In this document: in pieces, positions 25,953 through 35,911 of the stretch
How the letters are laid out: the number at the start of each line of letters is the position of its first letter
How positions within the stretch are numbered: the stretch's first letter is position 1
Assembly: GCF_902459465.1 (NCBI RefSeq)
Contig: NC_047070.1
Coordinates: 10,026,001 to 10,090,000 of the forward strand
DNA: 64,000 bases
DNA from: Asterias rubens
Taxonomy: Eukaryota; Echinodermata; Asteroidea; Forcipulatida; Asteriidae
Direction: 5' to 3'
Notes under the pieces: generated by a model
The model's database searches: none
What the model saw: only the letters and a program-made list of their open reading frames with translations
What the model was told of the DNA's origin: nothing
Translations under genes and position numbers: made by a program

Positions 25953-28560
25953 AGGGAAAAAAAGGTTAAAAAAGCAAGTTTCTCTTCAAATAATGACACT
26001 ACACGGAGGCCCATATCATTTCCAAGACATTTATGGATGCCCACATACTAAACACCAACGGAAAGCGCTAATCATGGGCTACAGTTTCGTATTTTTGTTT
26101 TGTGTCTGTGGCTTGGATCTAAGCGATGCAAGCCGACAAAGGAGGGAGCCATTTTTGGCATGTTTGGGCAAGTTTGAAATCGCAAGGAAACGGGGTGCCG
26201 AAAATGGTTGGCATACAAGTTCGCTCAGAGTCTGTGAACTTGACCATTATTCCTGAACTTGGTAGGCGAGATAAATAATCTGGGTACCTGTGTGCGGCTT
26301 GAAATTTACCGCATCCGATGATCAACTTGCGGAGACCCTGCATCAACTCCATGGTCCTCAAAAAAACGTTTAAACAAGCCTACTCCGAATGGTTGGCACG
26401 AAGAGTGTTTTCCGGACGTCAATATTAGCCATTCTGGAGAGAAATTTAAAGTACAAAGGTTATTTTGAACCCCAAGAAATGTTTGATCCACACATACTAT
26501 ACACCAGATGAAAGCCCTATTCAAGGGCTACACGTTTATAATTATTTCGTGTTTGTGGCATAAATCTGCGCAACAAGGGCGGCTAAAAAGCTACCCCTCA
26601 CCCTAAGGGAGAAAAAGGCTAAAAAAGTAAGTTTCTCTTCAAATAATGACACTACACGGAGGCCCATATCCTATCCAAGACATTATTGGATTCGCACATA
26701 CTATACACCAACGAAAGCGCTAATCATTGGCTATAGTTTCGTATTTTTGTTTTGTGTCTGTGGCTTGGATCTAAGCGATGCAAGCCGACAATGGAGGGAG
26801 CCATTTTCGGCAATTTTGGGCAAGTTTGAAAACGCCAGGAAACGGGGTGCCGAAAATGGTTGGCATACAAGTTCGCTCAGAGTGTGTGAACTTGACCATT
26901 ATTCCTGAATTTGGTAGGCTAGAGAAAAAGTCTGGTACCTGTGTGTGGCTTGAAAATTACCGCATCCGATGATTAACTTGCGGAGAACCTGCTTCAACTC
27001 CGTGGTCCTCAAAAGAACGTTTAAGCAAGCCTACTCCGAATGGTTGGCACGAAGAGTGTTTTCCGGACGTCAATATTAGCCATTCTGGAGATAAATTCAA
27101 AGTACAAAGTTTATTTTGAACCCCAAGAAATACTTTGATCCACACATACTATACACCAGAGGAAAGCCCTATTCAAGGGCTACACGTTTATAATTGTTTC
27201 GTGTCTGTGGCATAAATCTGCGCAACAAGGGCGGCGAAAAAGCTACCCCTCACCCTAAGGGAAAAAAAGGTTAAAAAAGCAAGTTTCTCTTCAAATAATG
27301 ACACTACACGGAGGCCCATATCATTTCGAAGACATTTATGGATGCCCACATACTAAACACCAACGGAAAGCGCTAATCATGGGCTACAGTTTCGTATTTT
27401 TGTTTTGTGTCTGTGGCTTGGATCTAAGCGATGCAAGCCGACAAAGGAGGGAGCCATTTTTGGCATGTTTGGGCAAGTTTGAAATCGCAAGGAAACGGGG
27501 TGCCGAAAATGGTTGGCATACAAGTTCGCTCAGAGTCTGTGAACTTGACCATTATTCCTGAACTTGGTAGGCGAGATAAATAATCTGGGTACCTGTGTGC
27601 GGCTTGAAATTGATCACGTCCGATGATCAACTTGCGGAGACCCTGCATCAGCGCCGTGGTCCTCAAAAAAACGTTTAAACAAGCCTACTCCGAATGGTTG
27701 GCACGAAGAGTGTTTTCCGGACGTCAATATTAGCCATTCTGGAGAGAAGTTCAAAGTACAAAGGTTATTTTGTACCCCAAAAAATACTTTCATCCACACA
27801 TACTATACACCATAGGAAAGCCCTATGCAAGGGCTACACGTTTATATTCGGACGTATCTGTGGCATTAATCTGCGCAACAAGGGCGGCGAAAAAGCTACC
27901 CCTCACCCTAAGGGAGAAAAAGGCTAAAAAGTAAGTTTCTCTTCAAATAATGACACTACACGGAGGCCCATATTGTATCCAAGACATTAATGGATTCGCA
28001 CATACTATACACCAACTGAAAGTGCTAATCATGGGCTACAGTTTCGTATTTTTGTTTTGTGTCTGTGGCTTGGATCTAAGCGATGCAAGCCGACAAAGGG
28101 GGGAGCCGTTTTCGGGATGTTTGGGCAAGTTTGAAATCGCAAGGAAACGGGGTGCCGAAAATGGTTGGCATACAAGTTCGCTCAGAGTCTGTGAATTTGA
28201 CCATTATTCCTGAATTTGGTAGGCTAGAGAAATAATCTGGGTACCTGTGTGTAGCTTAAAAATTACCGCATCCGATGATTAACTTGCCGAGAACCAGCTT
28301 CAACTCCGTGGTCCTCAAACAAACGTTTAAGCAAGCCCACTCCGAATGGTTGGCACGAAGAGTGTTTTCCGGACGTCAATATTAGCCATTCTGGAGATAA
28401 ATTCAAAGTACAAAGGTTATTTTCAACCCCAAGAAATGTTTTGATCCACACATACTATACACCAGAGGAAAACCATATTCAAGGGCTACACGTTTATATT
28501 CGTGACGTATCTGTGGCATAAATCTGCGCAACAAGGGCGGCGAAAAAACTACCCCTCACC
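25953..28560 (+). repeat. Divergent satellite subfamily block
   Basis: Units starting at 25993, 27298 and partly 27950 share variants absent from the centre of the array: CCCACATACTAAACACC (first two) and GGGCAAGTTTGAAATCGCAA in place of GAAAACGCCA. The unit between the first two (26646) lacks them. The alternating pattern suggests past amplification of a two-unit block or gene conversion. Confidence 0.6.
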
Positions 28561-29257
28561 CTAAGGGAGAAAAAGGCTAAAAAAGTAAGTTTCTCTTCAA
28601 ATAATGACACTACACGGAGGCCCATATTGTATCCAAGACATTAATGGATTCGCACATAATATACACCAACGGAAAGCGCTCATCATGGGCTACAGTTTCG
28701 TATTTTTGTTTCGTGTCTGTGGCTTGGATCTAAGCGATGCAAGCCGACAAAGGGGGAGCCATTTTCGGCAATTTTGGGCAAGTTTGAAAACGCCAGGAGA
28801 CGGGGTGCCGAAAATGGTTGGCACACAAGTTCGCTCAGAGTCTGTGAACTTGACCATTATTCCTGAATTTGGTAGGCTAGAGAAATAGTCTGGGTACCTG
28901 TGTGTGGCTTGAAAATTACCGCATCCGATGATTAACTTGCGGAGAACCTGCTTCAACTCCGTGGTCCTCAAAAAAACGTTTAAACAAGCCTACTCCGAAT
29001 GGTTGGCACTAAGAGTGTTTTCCGGACGTCAATTATAGTCATTCCGGAGAGAAATTCAAAGTACAAAGGTTATTTTGAACCACAAGAAATTGTTTGATCC
29101 ACACATACTATACACCATAAGAAGGCACTATTTTAGGGCTACACGTTTATAATTGTTTCGTGTCTGTGGCATAAATCTGCGCAACAAGGGCGGCGGAAAA
29201 GCTACCCCTCACCCTAAGGGAGAAAAAGGCTAAAAAAGTAAGTTTCTCTTCAAATAA

Positions 29258-29740
29258 TGACATTACACGGAGGCCCATATCATATCCAAGACATTATTGG
29301 ATTCGCACATACTATTCACCAACGGAGGTCCCTAATAGGGGCTACAAATTCATGTATTTGTTTCGTGTCTGTAAAATGTACCTAAGCGATGCAAGCCGAC
29401 AAAGGAAGGAGCCCTATTCTTATCCAAGACATTTTTGGACTCGCACATACTATTCTCCACCGGAGAGCCCTGATAAAGTGCTACAATTTATGACCTACAT
29501 GATGCAAGCCGACAAAAAAGGGAAAAATATTTCTCCAACTTCGGGCAATGTTGACAATATCAGGGGTAGAGGGTTGCATACAAGTTTATCTGTGAACCTG
29601 ACCATAAATCCTAAAATGTGTATGCCAGAGAGAAAAATCTTGGTACCTGTGACGGGTCAATTGTGCTCAAAAAGACGTTTAAGCAAGCCTACTTTTGGCC
29701 AATATTTTCAATTATATTTGTACATGCCTAGGCCCAGATA
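29258..29740 (+). repeat. Degenerate terminal unit of the satellite
   Basis: Begins like a normal unit but soon diverges. At 29415-29500 it repeats the ATCCAAGACATTTTTGGACT / GCACATACTATTCTCCACCGG segment, giving a third A-type copy. It ends with recognisable GACGTTTAAGCAAGCCTAC. Probably an old edge unit not homogenised with the rest. Confidence 0.8.
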
Positions 29741-29954
29741 GTAGTGCAATTAAGATAACGTTCACTTAAATGCAACCGTTTCTTGAAACCATCAAACACA
29801 AAGTATCGGAAATGTATACAAATTTCCGTTTTCGCCTATATTTTCACTAGTTTATGTGTGCAGACGCCCTGAAAATTGTTTAATATTGATGTCACTGTCA
29901 CACCGAATTTTCATGCAAGTGTCTCTTGAAACCCTACAAAATAAAGCATCTAAG

Positions 29955-30320
29955 GTGACATTAAAGTTAAATTCATAAATACCTCAGACAGTTTCGCTAT
30001 TCCTATTGGTGGAGAGCGCGTCACGCGTCACAGTAAAAAGTGTTAACAACATGGGCGTGACACGCGAGCTTACAACAGTTTCAGTTACAACAGTTTCTTC
30101 ATTCCTATAGGAGACTTTCCAACGCTAGGCGGCAGCAGACATACCGGGTAAATTTCCATTGTTTACGTAGTTCTGAACATGCGCATAATTCTGAGAACAA
30201 TGGATTTACCCGGTAAGTCTGCTGCCCTCTATCGTCCCAGAAAGTCTCCTATTGGTCGAGAGCAACGGCCAGGACAGTTGTGCCACATCACGCGATACGC
30301 GTGACGCGCACAGCATTCCC
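29955..30320 (+). repeat. Dispersed repeat R1, two partial copies interrupted by MITE-B
   Basis: CAGACAGTTTCGCTATTCCT + ATTGGTGGAGAGCGCGTCACG (about 29980-30030) matches the 4085-4195 repeat in the opposite orientation. A second partial copy (CAGTTTCTTCATTCCTAT...ATTGGTCGAGAGCAACGG) follows and is split by MITE-B. GC-rich with several near-palindromic GCGTCACGCGTCAC-type motifs. Confidence 0.65.
30109..30250 (-). mobile_element. MITE-B copy (142 bp, uninterrupted)
   Basis: Ends are AGGAGACTTTCCAACGCTAG and CGTCCCAGAAAGTCTCCT. Inner arms GCAGCAGACATACCGGGTAA and TTACCCGGTAAGTCTGCTGC pair almost perfectly. It is flanked by AT on both sides (30107-30108, 30251-30252). Removing the element and one AT restores CATTCCTATTGGTCG, consistent with a 2 bp target duplication. 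Opposite orientation to the copy at 33328-33621. Confidence 0.9.
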
Positions 30321-30454
30321 TTATAAGGAGTTGTTTACCCGAGGGCGGCGGAGGGCCTTACCATTTTATAGCTGGAGGGGTGTTGTGTTGAAAGAAATAA
30401 TTGAAAATTAAAATGTTTGCATTTGTTTTACTTTTTGACATAAGGTGTTGGTGT

Positions 30455-30600
30455 TTTTTGACCGAAAAGGTATTTATAAATGGGAATCAAAGTGTGTTGA
30501 ATCGGTTTCCAACTAGTGGTTTTAACCCGCCGAGGCCTGGTTCGGTTCAAGAACCAGGCCTCGCCTTGGACCGGTCACCACTAGAACGGAAGATGTTAGA
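30455..30600 (+). mobile_element. Fold-back element F1
   Basis: Contains the palindrome CGAGGCCTGGTTC / GAACCAGGCCTCG around a 6 bp loop, with outer arms AACTAGTGGTTTTAACCCGC and ACCGGTCACCACTAG partly complementary. A related copy in reverse orientation lies at 39590-39765, sharing the flank TATTTATAAATGGGAATCAA. Confidence 0.75.
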
Positions 30601-30639
30601 GATGGGTGCAAAATTATGATCTCTAGCTTGGTGATGGGG

Positions 30640-31285
30640 GCTTAAGTATTTACTAAACTTAGTTAAATAAGTATTACGTCACGTATTACAGTGCACTATA
30701 AGTTATTGAAATAATTATGTCACTGCCCCTGTTGACAGGCTTTAAAAAGATGCAATCATTATTGCAATAATCTGTAGTGGCTTGTAATTATACGCACGCA
30801 ATCTTAATTAAACAAATTTAATTAAATTATACTAGAACCCCCATGACAGGGCTAGGGATAACAATTTTGTAAAGTTTGGAACCTCCTTAACATATCCGAC
30901 CTAGTGGTGCTCAGTCCAAGACGTCAAACATAATTTGAAGACGCAGTCATTATTGCATTACTTGTTAGTGCATAATACGCGCGTAACTCTAAATAAACAA
31001 ATTCAATTAAAATGTATTTGCTTCTTTGATACTTTGAATATTGTTGATACATTATTCGGGAGGGTTACCTTGTTTCAAGAGACATTTGACAATGATATAA
31101 ATTATTCTGCAACTATAAGGGCGTGTACACACATACACTAGTGGAAACAGAGGCGAAACGGCAATTTTGAATTCATGCAATTATGCATATTTTCCGTGAT
31201 TCCTTTTTTCTACATGATACTTTGTTTTGGGTTGTTTCAAAATTGATGAACGTGAAAATGATATAACTTTCACTACTATCAGGGA
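30640..31285. other. Unassigned AT-rich spacer
   Basis: No exon or RNA gene is supported. Confidence 0.4.
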
Positions 31286-31293
31286 TTATGTGG

Positions 31294-31418
31294 AAAAGTT
31301 TCCGTATGGCGCCACCACTTTTTCATTCGAAATAAAATAACATAGTATCTAATTTACCTGATTGATATATCCCTTTTTGTAAAAATGAGTGAAAAAGTGG
31401 TGGCGCCATACGGAAAGT
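31294..31418. mobile_element. Fold-back element F2
   Basis: Arms TTTCCGTATGGCGCCACCAC + TTTTTCA (about 31298-31325) and TGAAAAAGTGGTGGCGCCAT + ACGGAAA (31390-31416) are inverted repeats of nearly 30 bp around a ~65 bp AT-rich loop. Non-coding, MITE-like. Confidence 0.9.
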
Positions 31419-31548
31419 TATCCCTTTTCCCTGCTTGCGTTTTTTTCTACTTTTTCGATGTGCTGTTATGGAGGGATATAAGAGACTGTTGCAATTTCGT
31501 CTACAGGTCAAGCCATTTTTTTGTTGCCCTTTAAAGACTAGACTATTT

Positions 31549-31590
31549 GGCGTATAACGGGCTGAACTGAAATCTTCTAGCGCCTCCTTA
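31549..31590 (+). repeat. Direct repeat D1, copy 1
   Basis: TGGCGTATAACGGGCTGAAC followed by TCTTCTAGCGCCTCCTT. It matches 32438-32480 in the same orientation; ATGCTTCA..GAACTA(A/G)GGAATG follows both. Confidence 0.75.
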
Positions 31591-31967
31591 GCTTATATAT
31601 ACACCTGGTAATGCTTCAAGGAACTAGGAATGGTAGATCTGTATAGGACTCTTTGTACTGTAAATCCGTACACAGTATTTAATAATACAAAAGTGTAAGG
31701 CCGCCAGGTCTATAGGAATGGCAACTATTACCGCGCTGCTGCATTCTTTCAGCCAACGCCCAGTCATAGCATTATGTCCTCCACCGAACAAAAAACAATT
31801 TTCATTCTCCTTTGCTTTGCGTATAGGCATGACAAAATAGTGTTCTGTATCGGGCGACATAAAAATTACACCGACACATCAGTCTGACTCCAAAGCATGG
31901 GTAGCAGCCGCCTTGACCACTTGAACATTGACAAAGAATATCGATTAAGCATTTTTAGTTTCATTAC

Positions 31968-32260
31968 CTCGAAAAAGATCACAGTTTGCAGAAAGTGTCT
32001 TGTAGCCATCTTGGCATCTACGGTCTTTCTCAGCTCCAATTCTTTCTTGGATGCCTCCTCTGATGCTAAAACTCTTTGTCTGTCCTCTGAGGAAATGCTT
32101 GTTTTCTCTCCTCTCTCGAGACGTTGGATGATGGTTATCCGACCAGATTTGCTTGTATCAGTTTTCCCAACCGAGTTTCCAACTGTCCGCAGAAATGAAA
32201 ACGGTGCTATTTTCTCGCTATTGTAAGCTGTTGTGCCTCTCCCGCTCGAAGCTCTTTGAA
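31968..32260 (-). CDS. Possible minus-strand exon, unidentified
   Basis: On the minus strand one frame is open for roughly 95 codons and ends at a donor TTTCGAG|GTAATG (31968). It includes RLERGEKTSISSEDRQRVLA and SEEASKKELELRKTVDAKMA, charged helical sequence. A second frame over the first third (NEADVRFKELRAGEAQQL) also looks protein-like but meets stops, so the segment may contain a frameshift or be a decayed exon. No ATG sits at its start and the acceptor is not fixed. It lies between two direct repeats (31549-31590 and 32438-32480). No family recognised. Confidence 0.3.
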
Positions 32261-32437
32261 TCTTACATCAGCCTCGTTTGTTGTTGCGTTTGCGATCGAC
32301 TGGAGCTTTCAGTCGAAATAATGCTGAAAATGTGTCGAATGGCAAGTCAGTGTAAACCCCAATCGGCTCCTCTTTTTTATACATCGTTTCTCGATAGTAC
32401 TGATTTACTAATGTAAGGTATCGACGTGTATCCTCTG

Positions 32438-32480
32438 GCGTATAGCGGTCTGAATTCTTCTAGCGCCTCTTCTATACAGG
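32438..32480 (+). repeat. Direct repeat D1, copy 2
   Basis: CTGGCGTATAGCGGTCTGAA followed by TTCTTCTAGCGCCTCTTC; same orientation as 31549-31590, 889 bp away. Confidence 0.75.
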
Positions 32481-32689
32481 GTTATGCTTCATTGAACTAA
32501 GGAATGTCAACTATTTCCTTGACTTGTTATTGCAATCAATGGATGATGTAAGATTCTCTGTATAACAACGGGACAAACTTCAAGATGTCCCACAGCTTTC
32601 ATGAGAAGTTGGCAAGGCACCAATTCGTTTTAAGATGTGGAAGGATGGATTAATAAATATGAGTATTGAGTACCGAATAGGCCTACATA

Positions 32690-32990
32690 CAGTGCTAACA
32701 CACATCGGTGTGTGGGTAAAAACAAAATGAGTGTTCGTTATCCCCGATGCAAATTTAACATTAATAAATCGTTTGCAGTACCCGCTGCTAAAACATAGGG
32801 TTCGAACTGACTCTAGTATAGCCACCGGGCAATCTCTGTGGTTTAGTTGGCATGACACTGCTCTAGAATTTCAAGGGTCGTGGGTTCGAATCTCACCCGA
32901 GTAATATGCATGTGATTTAATCACAGAACTCGGGTAAGTACTGTGTTTACACATCTGTGTGTAAGTGTAAAAATCCTCATGTCGCACCCC
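32690..32990 (+). repeat. tRNA-derived SINE (family S2)
   Basis: A-box-like TGGTTTAGTTGGCATGACA and B-box GTGGGTTCGAATCTCACC lie at the spacing of a tRNA promoter (about 32842-32905). Upstream sequence (ATCCCCGATGCAAA, CGCTGCTAAAACATAGG) matches the region next to the copy at 62885-63200. Not a functional tRNA: no proper acceptor stem. Confidence 0.7.
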
Positions 32991-33327
32991 ACTTTGGTGG
33001 ATCTGGAACCTGAGATCCGATCTGGGCCCAATCTCATAAAAAACCTTTAAGCAGAAAATAATGCTTGAAACATTTATTTTCTAAGCAAGCAAAGTCGGGC
33101 ACAAGCCACAATATGCAACCTTCTTTTGCAAACAATCTGTTCCTGCTAAGCAATACTTTTATGTGCTTATGTGTTTTTGTATTCCTGCATGCTCTATAAA
33201 ATTTGGCCCAGAATATAGCTGCTTAAAGGCAGTGGACACTTTTGGTAATTGTCAAAGACTAGCCTTCACAGTTAGTGTATCTCAACATATGCATAAAATA
33301 ACAAACCTGTGAAAATTTGAGCTCAAT

Positions 33328-33621
33328 GGGAGACTTTCTGGGACGATAGAGGGCAGCAGACTTACCGGGTAAATCCATTGTTCTCAGAATTATGCGCATG
33401 TTCAGAACTACGTAAACAATAGACCTTTTCGCAAATACTGGGGCGCGCGCGTAAAGCTTGGAATTAGGTGCATTGTGGTCTAGCTGGTATCCAAATTTGA
33501 TCCATATCTATCCCACAATGCACCTCATTCAACAGTCTGCGCTTGCGCATTGGTATTTGCGATAAGGTCTATGGAAATTTACCCGGTATGTCTGCTGCCA
33601 CCTAGCGTTGGAAAGTCTCCT
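33328..33621 (+). mobile_element. MITE-B copy inserted in MITE-A
   Basis: Ends GGGAGACTTTCTGGGACG and CTAGCGTTGGAAAGTCTCCT. Flanked by AT at 33326-33327 and 33622-33623; excising the element and one AT restores the MITE-A sequence CTCAATTGGTCG. It is itself interrupted at 33421-33570. Without that insert and its AT it is 142 bp, identical in length to 30109-30250. Confidence 0.95.
33421..33570 (+). mobile_element. MITE-C copy inserted in MITE-B
   Basis: Ends AGACCTTTTCGCAAATACTG and GGTATTTGCGATAAGGTCT, flanked by AT on each side (33419-33420, 33571-33572). Removal restores the MITE-B sequence GTAAACAATGGAAAT. Internal arms GGTGCATTGTGG and CCCACAATGCACC extend the hairpin. Related copies lie at 55204-55340 and 57918-58060. 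Confidence 0.95.
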
Positions 33622-34012
33622 ATTGGTCGTCAAACTTGCGAGATAATAATGAAAGAAAAAACACCCTTGTCACACGAAGTTGTGTGCGTTTAGATGGTTG
33701 ATTTCGAGACCTCAAGTTCTAAACTCGAGGTCTTGAAATCAAATTCGTGGAAAATTACTTCTTTCTCGAAAACTATGGCACTTCAGAGGTAGCCGTTTCT
33801 CACAATATTTTATACCATCAACCTCTCCCCACTACTCGTTACCAAGGAAGGTTGTGTGCTAATAATTATTTTGAGTAATTACCAATAGTGTCCACTGCCT
33901 TTAACGGCAGATTTTGCGCTTTCTGTGTGATTTCCCTTTTAAAGCAAATGCAATCCCTAGGGCCCTACTTCTTGGAATAAACACTTGGTTGCTTTAACCC
34001 ATCGACACGTAC

Positions 34013-34201
34013 CAGTGAAAATTCGAACTCATTGGTCGTCAAAGTTGCGAGAGAATAATGGAGGAAACAATACCCTTGTCGCACAAGTTGTGTGCTTTCA
34101 GATGCTTGAATTCAAGACATCTTCATTGCTCGTTACCAAGTAAGTTGTTATTTTTTTTACAATTATTTTGAATAATTGCCAGTAGTGTCGTGAGCTTTTA
34201 A
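34013..34201 (+). mobile_element. MITE-A fragment
   Basis: Matches the interior from GTGAAAATTCGAACTCATTG through GATGCTTGAATTCAAGAC, then jumps by an internal deletion to CATTGCTCGTTACCAAGTAA and a degraded right end. Confidence 0.75.
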
Positions 34202-34564
34202 CCAAGATTTGTTTAAAAAGTAATTGATTTTCCTAGGCGAGCAATACATTTATACAGATTTAGAATTGACCCAATCTCTCAATCTTTCAAGACAAATTAT
34301 GGAGAGACTGGAAATTAATCAGAAAGACTGAATGCTTTTATAGTAAGTGGTCTTTGATAAGAAATCAAATCAAACCCTCTCCTACAATATTTTGCTTTGT
34401 ATCCAAGTCTTCTTTGTTGTTAAATTAATTCCAAATTTATTTAGCTTATTTTTTTTCTGTCTCTCTTCTCTCCTATTGTTTATTTATTTATTTGTTTATT
34501 TTTATTTTTTGTGTATTCAGTGTTGTTTTGTGAAAAAAAACTATTAAGATAACTTTTTGGTTGC

Positions 34565-34936
34565 TTAAAGGCAGTGGACACTTTTGGTAATTACTCAAAA
34601 TAATTATTAGCGTAAAACCTTACTTGGTGACGAATAATGGGAACAGGTTGATAGTATTAAACATTGTGAGAAACGGCTCCCTCTGAAGTATTGTAGTTTT
34701 CGAGATAGAAGTATTTTTCCACGAATTTGATTTAGAATTTGAGGTCTCGAAATCAAGCATCTGATAGCACACAACTTCGTGTGACAAGGGTGTTTTTTCT
34801 TTCAATATTATCTCGCAACTTCGGCGACCGATTGAGCTCAAATTTTCACAGCTTTGTTAATTTATGCACAATGTTGAGATACACCAACTGTGAAGAGAAG
34901 TCTTTGACAATTACCAATAGTGTCCACTGCCTTTAA
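34565..34936 (-). mobile_element. MITE-A copy
   Basis: Complete element with ends TTAAAGGCAGTGGACACTTT and AGTGTCCACTGCCTTTAA. The central palindrome has lost most of one arm. Confidence 0.9.
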
Positions 34937-35077
34937 CTAAAACAAAAACGAAACAAGAAACGAGAATGTCCAAAATTCCAGACACCTAGGGAGCACCATA
35001 TCGACTAGTCAAACAAGAAGTATTATTCGAGTTTACAGATTACACTTAAAGCTTAATTCACACGAGAGCACTTTAGC

Positions 35078-35233
35078 AAGGGTCCATTGCTAAATTGTAG
35101 CATGGTTGTTAAATTTTACAAAAATGTTCCTCATCTGAAAGGACAACAATTTGTTTCTACTGCCCAAGTGTTCTTGCGAAATTTTGTCAAACATTGCTAC
35201 ATTTTACAACCATGCTAAAATTAAGCAAGGGAC
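35078..35233. mobile_element. Fold-back element F3
   Basis: Left arm GGGTCCATTGCTAAATTGTA + GCATGGTTGTTAAATTTTAC pairs imperfectly with GCTACATTTTACAACCATGC + TAAAATTAAGCAAGGGACCC around a ~70 bp loop. Confidence 0.75.
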
Positions 35234-35911
35234 CCCAGTTAAACAGAACAAAGACCAAGAACTTGGACAGTAAAATTTACCGATCAGAATGATTTTAGTA
35301 AGATTTCAAGTCCTTTCCTGCATACAAGATACAAGGCACTTGGCATGTAAGGCAAAATCAACCAAATAAATGTGGCGGTTCAACAATAAATACATGTAAA
35401 GCCTACCACCGTATCAATTGTTTGTTAAAATTAATTTCATTATTCTCATTTCTAAGATTTTAAAGATACCAAATAAGCCGCACAGATAGATTAAATGTGA
35501 TTTGTTGTCTACCTTGAAATTCAGATACACGGCATCCTATACGCAGGAGAAAATGGTAAGACATTGTTTCATGACTTAGTTAAGTGTGAAACAATATCAG
35601 GGTGATAGTAAAATAGTGAAAGTGGCCTTTGAATAAAAGCTTTTTATCTTATAAGAACATGCCTACGTTTATAACCCAAGAGGGGTTGTGGCCCAAAGAT
35701 TAAAAGTAACATTTAAACACGTTTTTTAAACTGGTTAAAAAATGACTTTATTTACAGAGTTAAAACAAAGACTTGGCATTTGGCATCTTGTGAATGGCAA
35801 GACTTTCAGCAGATCAAGCCAGAAATACAATCTTATTACATTTTAATGCATAAAGACGGAGGACAAGTTGCATCAAACATTATTAAACTAGCCTCTACAT
35901 TTGAAATGTTC

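Larger units (their letters stand above)
10275..29740 (+). repeat. Satellite array, ~653 bp monomer, ~29 units
   Basis: Head-to-tail units recur at 652-655 bp. Counting from the ATGACA(C/T)TACACGGAGG motif, units start at 10303, 10956, 11609, 12263, 12917, 13570, 14223, 14877, 15530, 16183, 16836, 17490, 18144, 18798, 19451, 20104, 20757, 21411, 22065, 22719, 23374, 24029, 24682, 25341, 25993, 26646, 27298, 27950 and 28604. A degenerate unit follows from about 29258. Central units differ by only a few substitutions; edge units are more divergent. Each unit carries overlapping short open frames (87 codons plus; 80 and 75 codons minus). Units at 11609, 17490, 24029, 26646 and 28604 have 1 bp indels that break the plus frame, so I treat the array as non-coding satellite. 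Confidence 0.98.
33223..33904 (+). mobile_element. MITE-A copy carrying a nested MITE-B and MITE-C
   Basis: Left end TTAAAGGCAGTGGACACTTT, right end AATAGTGTCCACTGCCTTTAA. After GAGCTCAAT (33327) the element is interrupted by MITE-B and resumes at ATTGGTCGTCAAACTTGCGA (33622). Without the 294 bp insert plus the 2 bp duplication it is 386 bp, the usual family length. Confidence 0.95.

Noticed and set aside
10303-28888. Tandem array of small protein genes (87, 80 and 75 codon frames)
   Set aside because: Frames on both strands persist because the DNA is homogenised; several units have frame-breaking indels, and no signal peptide, splice or promoter pattern recurs independently of the repeat.
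10275-29740. Tandem 5S rRNA, snRNA or histone gene cluster
   Set aside because: I looked for 5S internal-control-like sequence, snRNA Sm sites with stems, and histone peptides in the unit and saw none.
30401-30619. 72-codon open frame
   Set aside because: Its C-terminal half is the translation of a fold-back element (GGCCTGGTTC arms).
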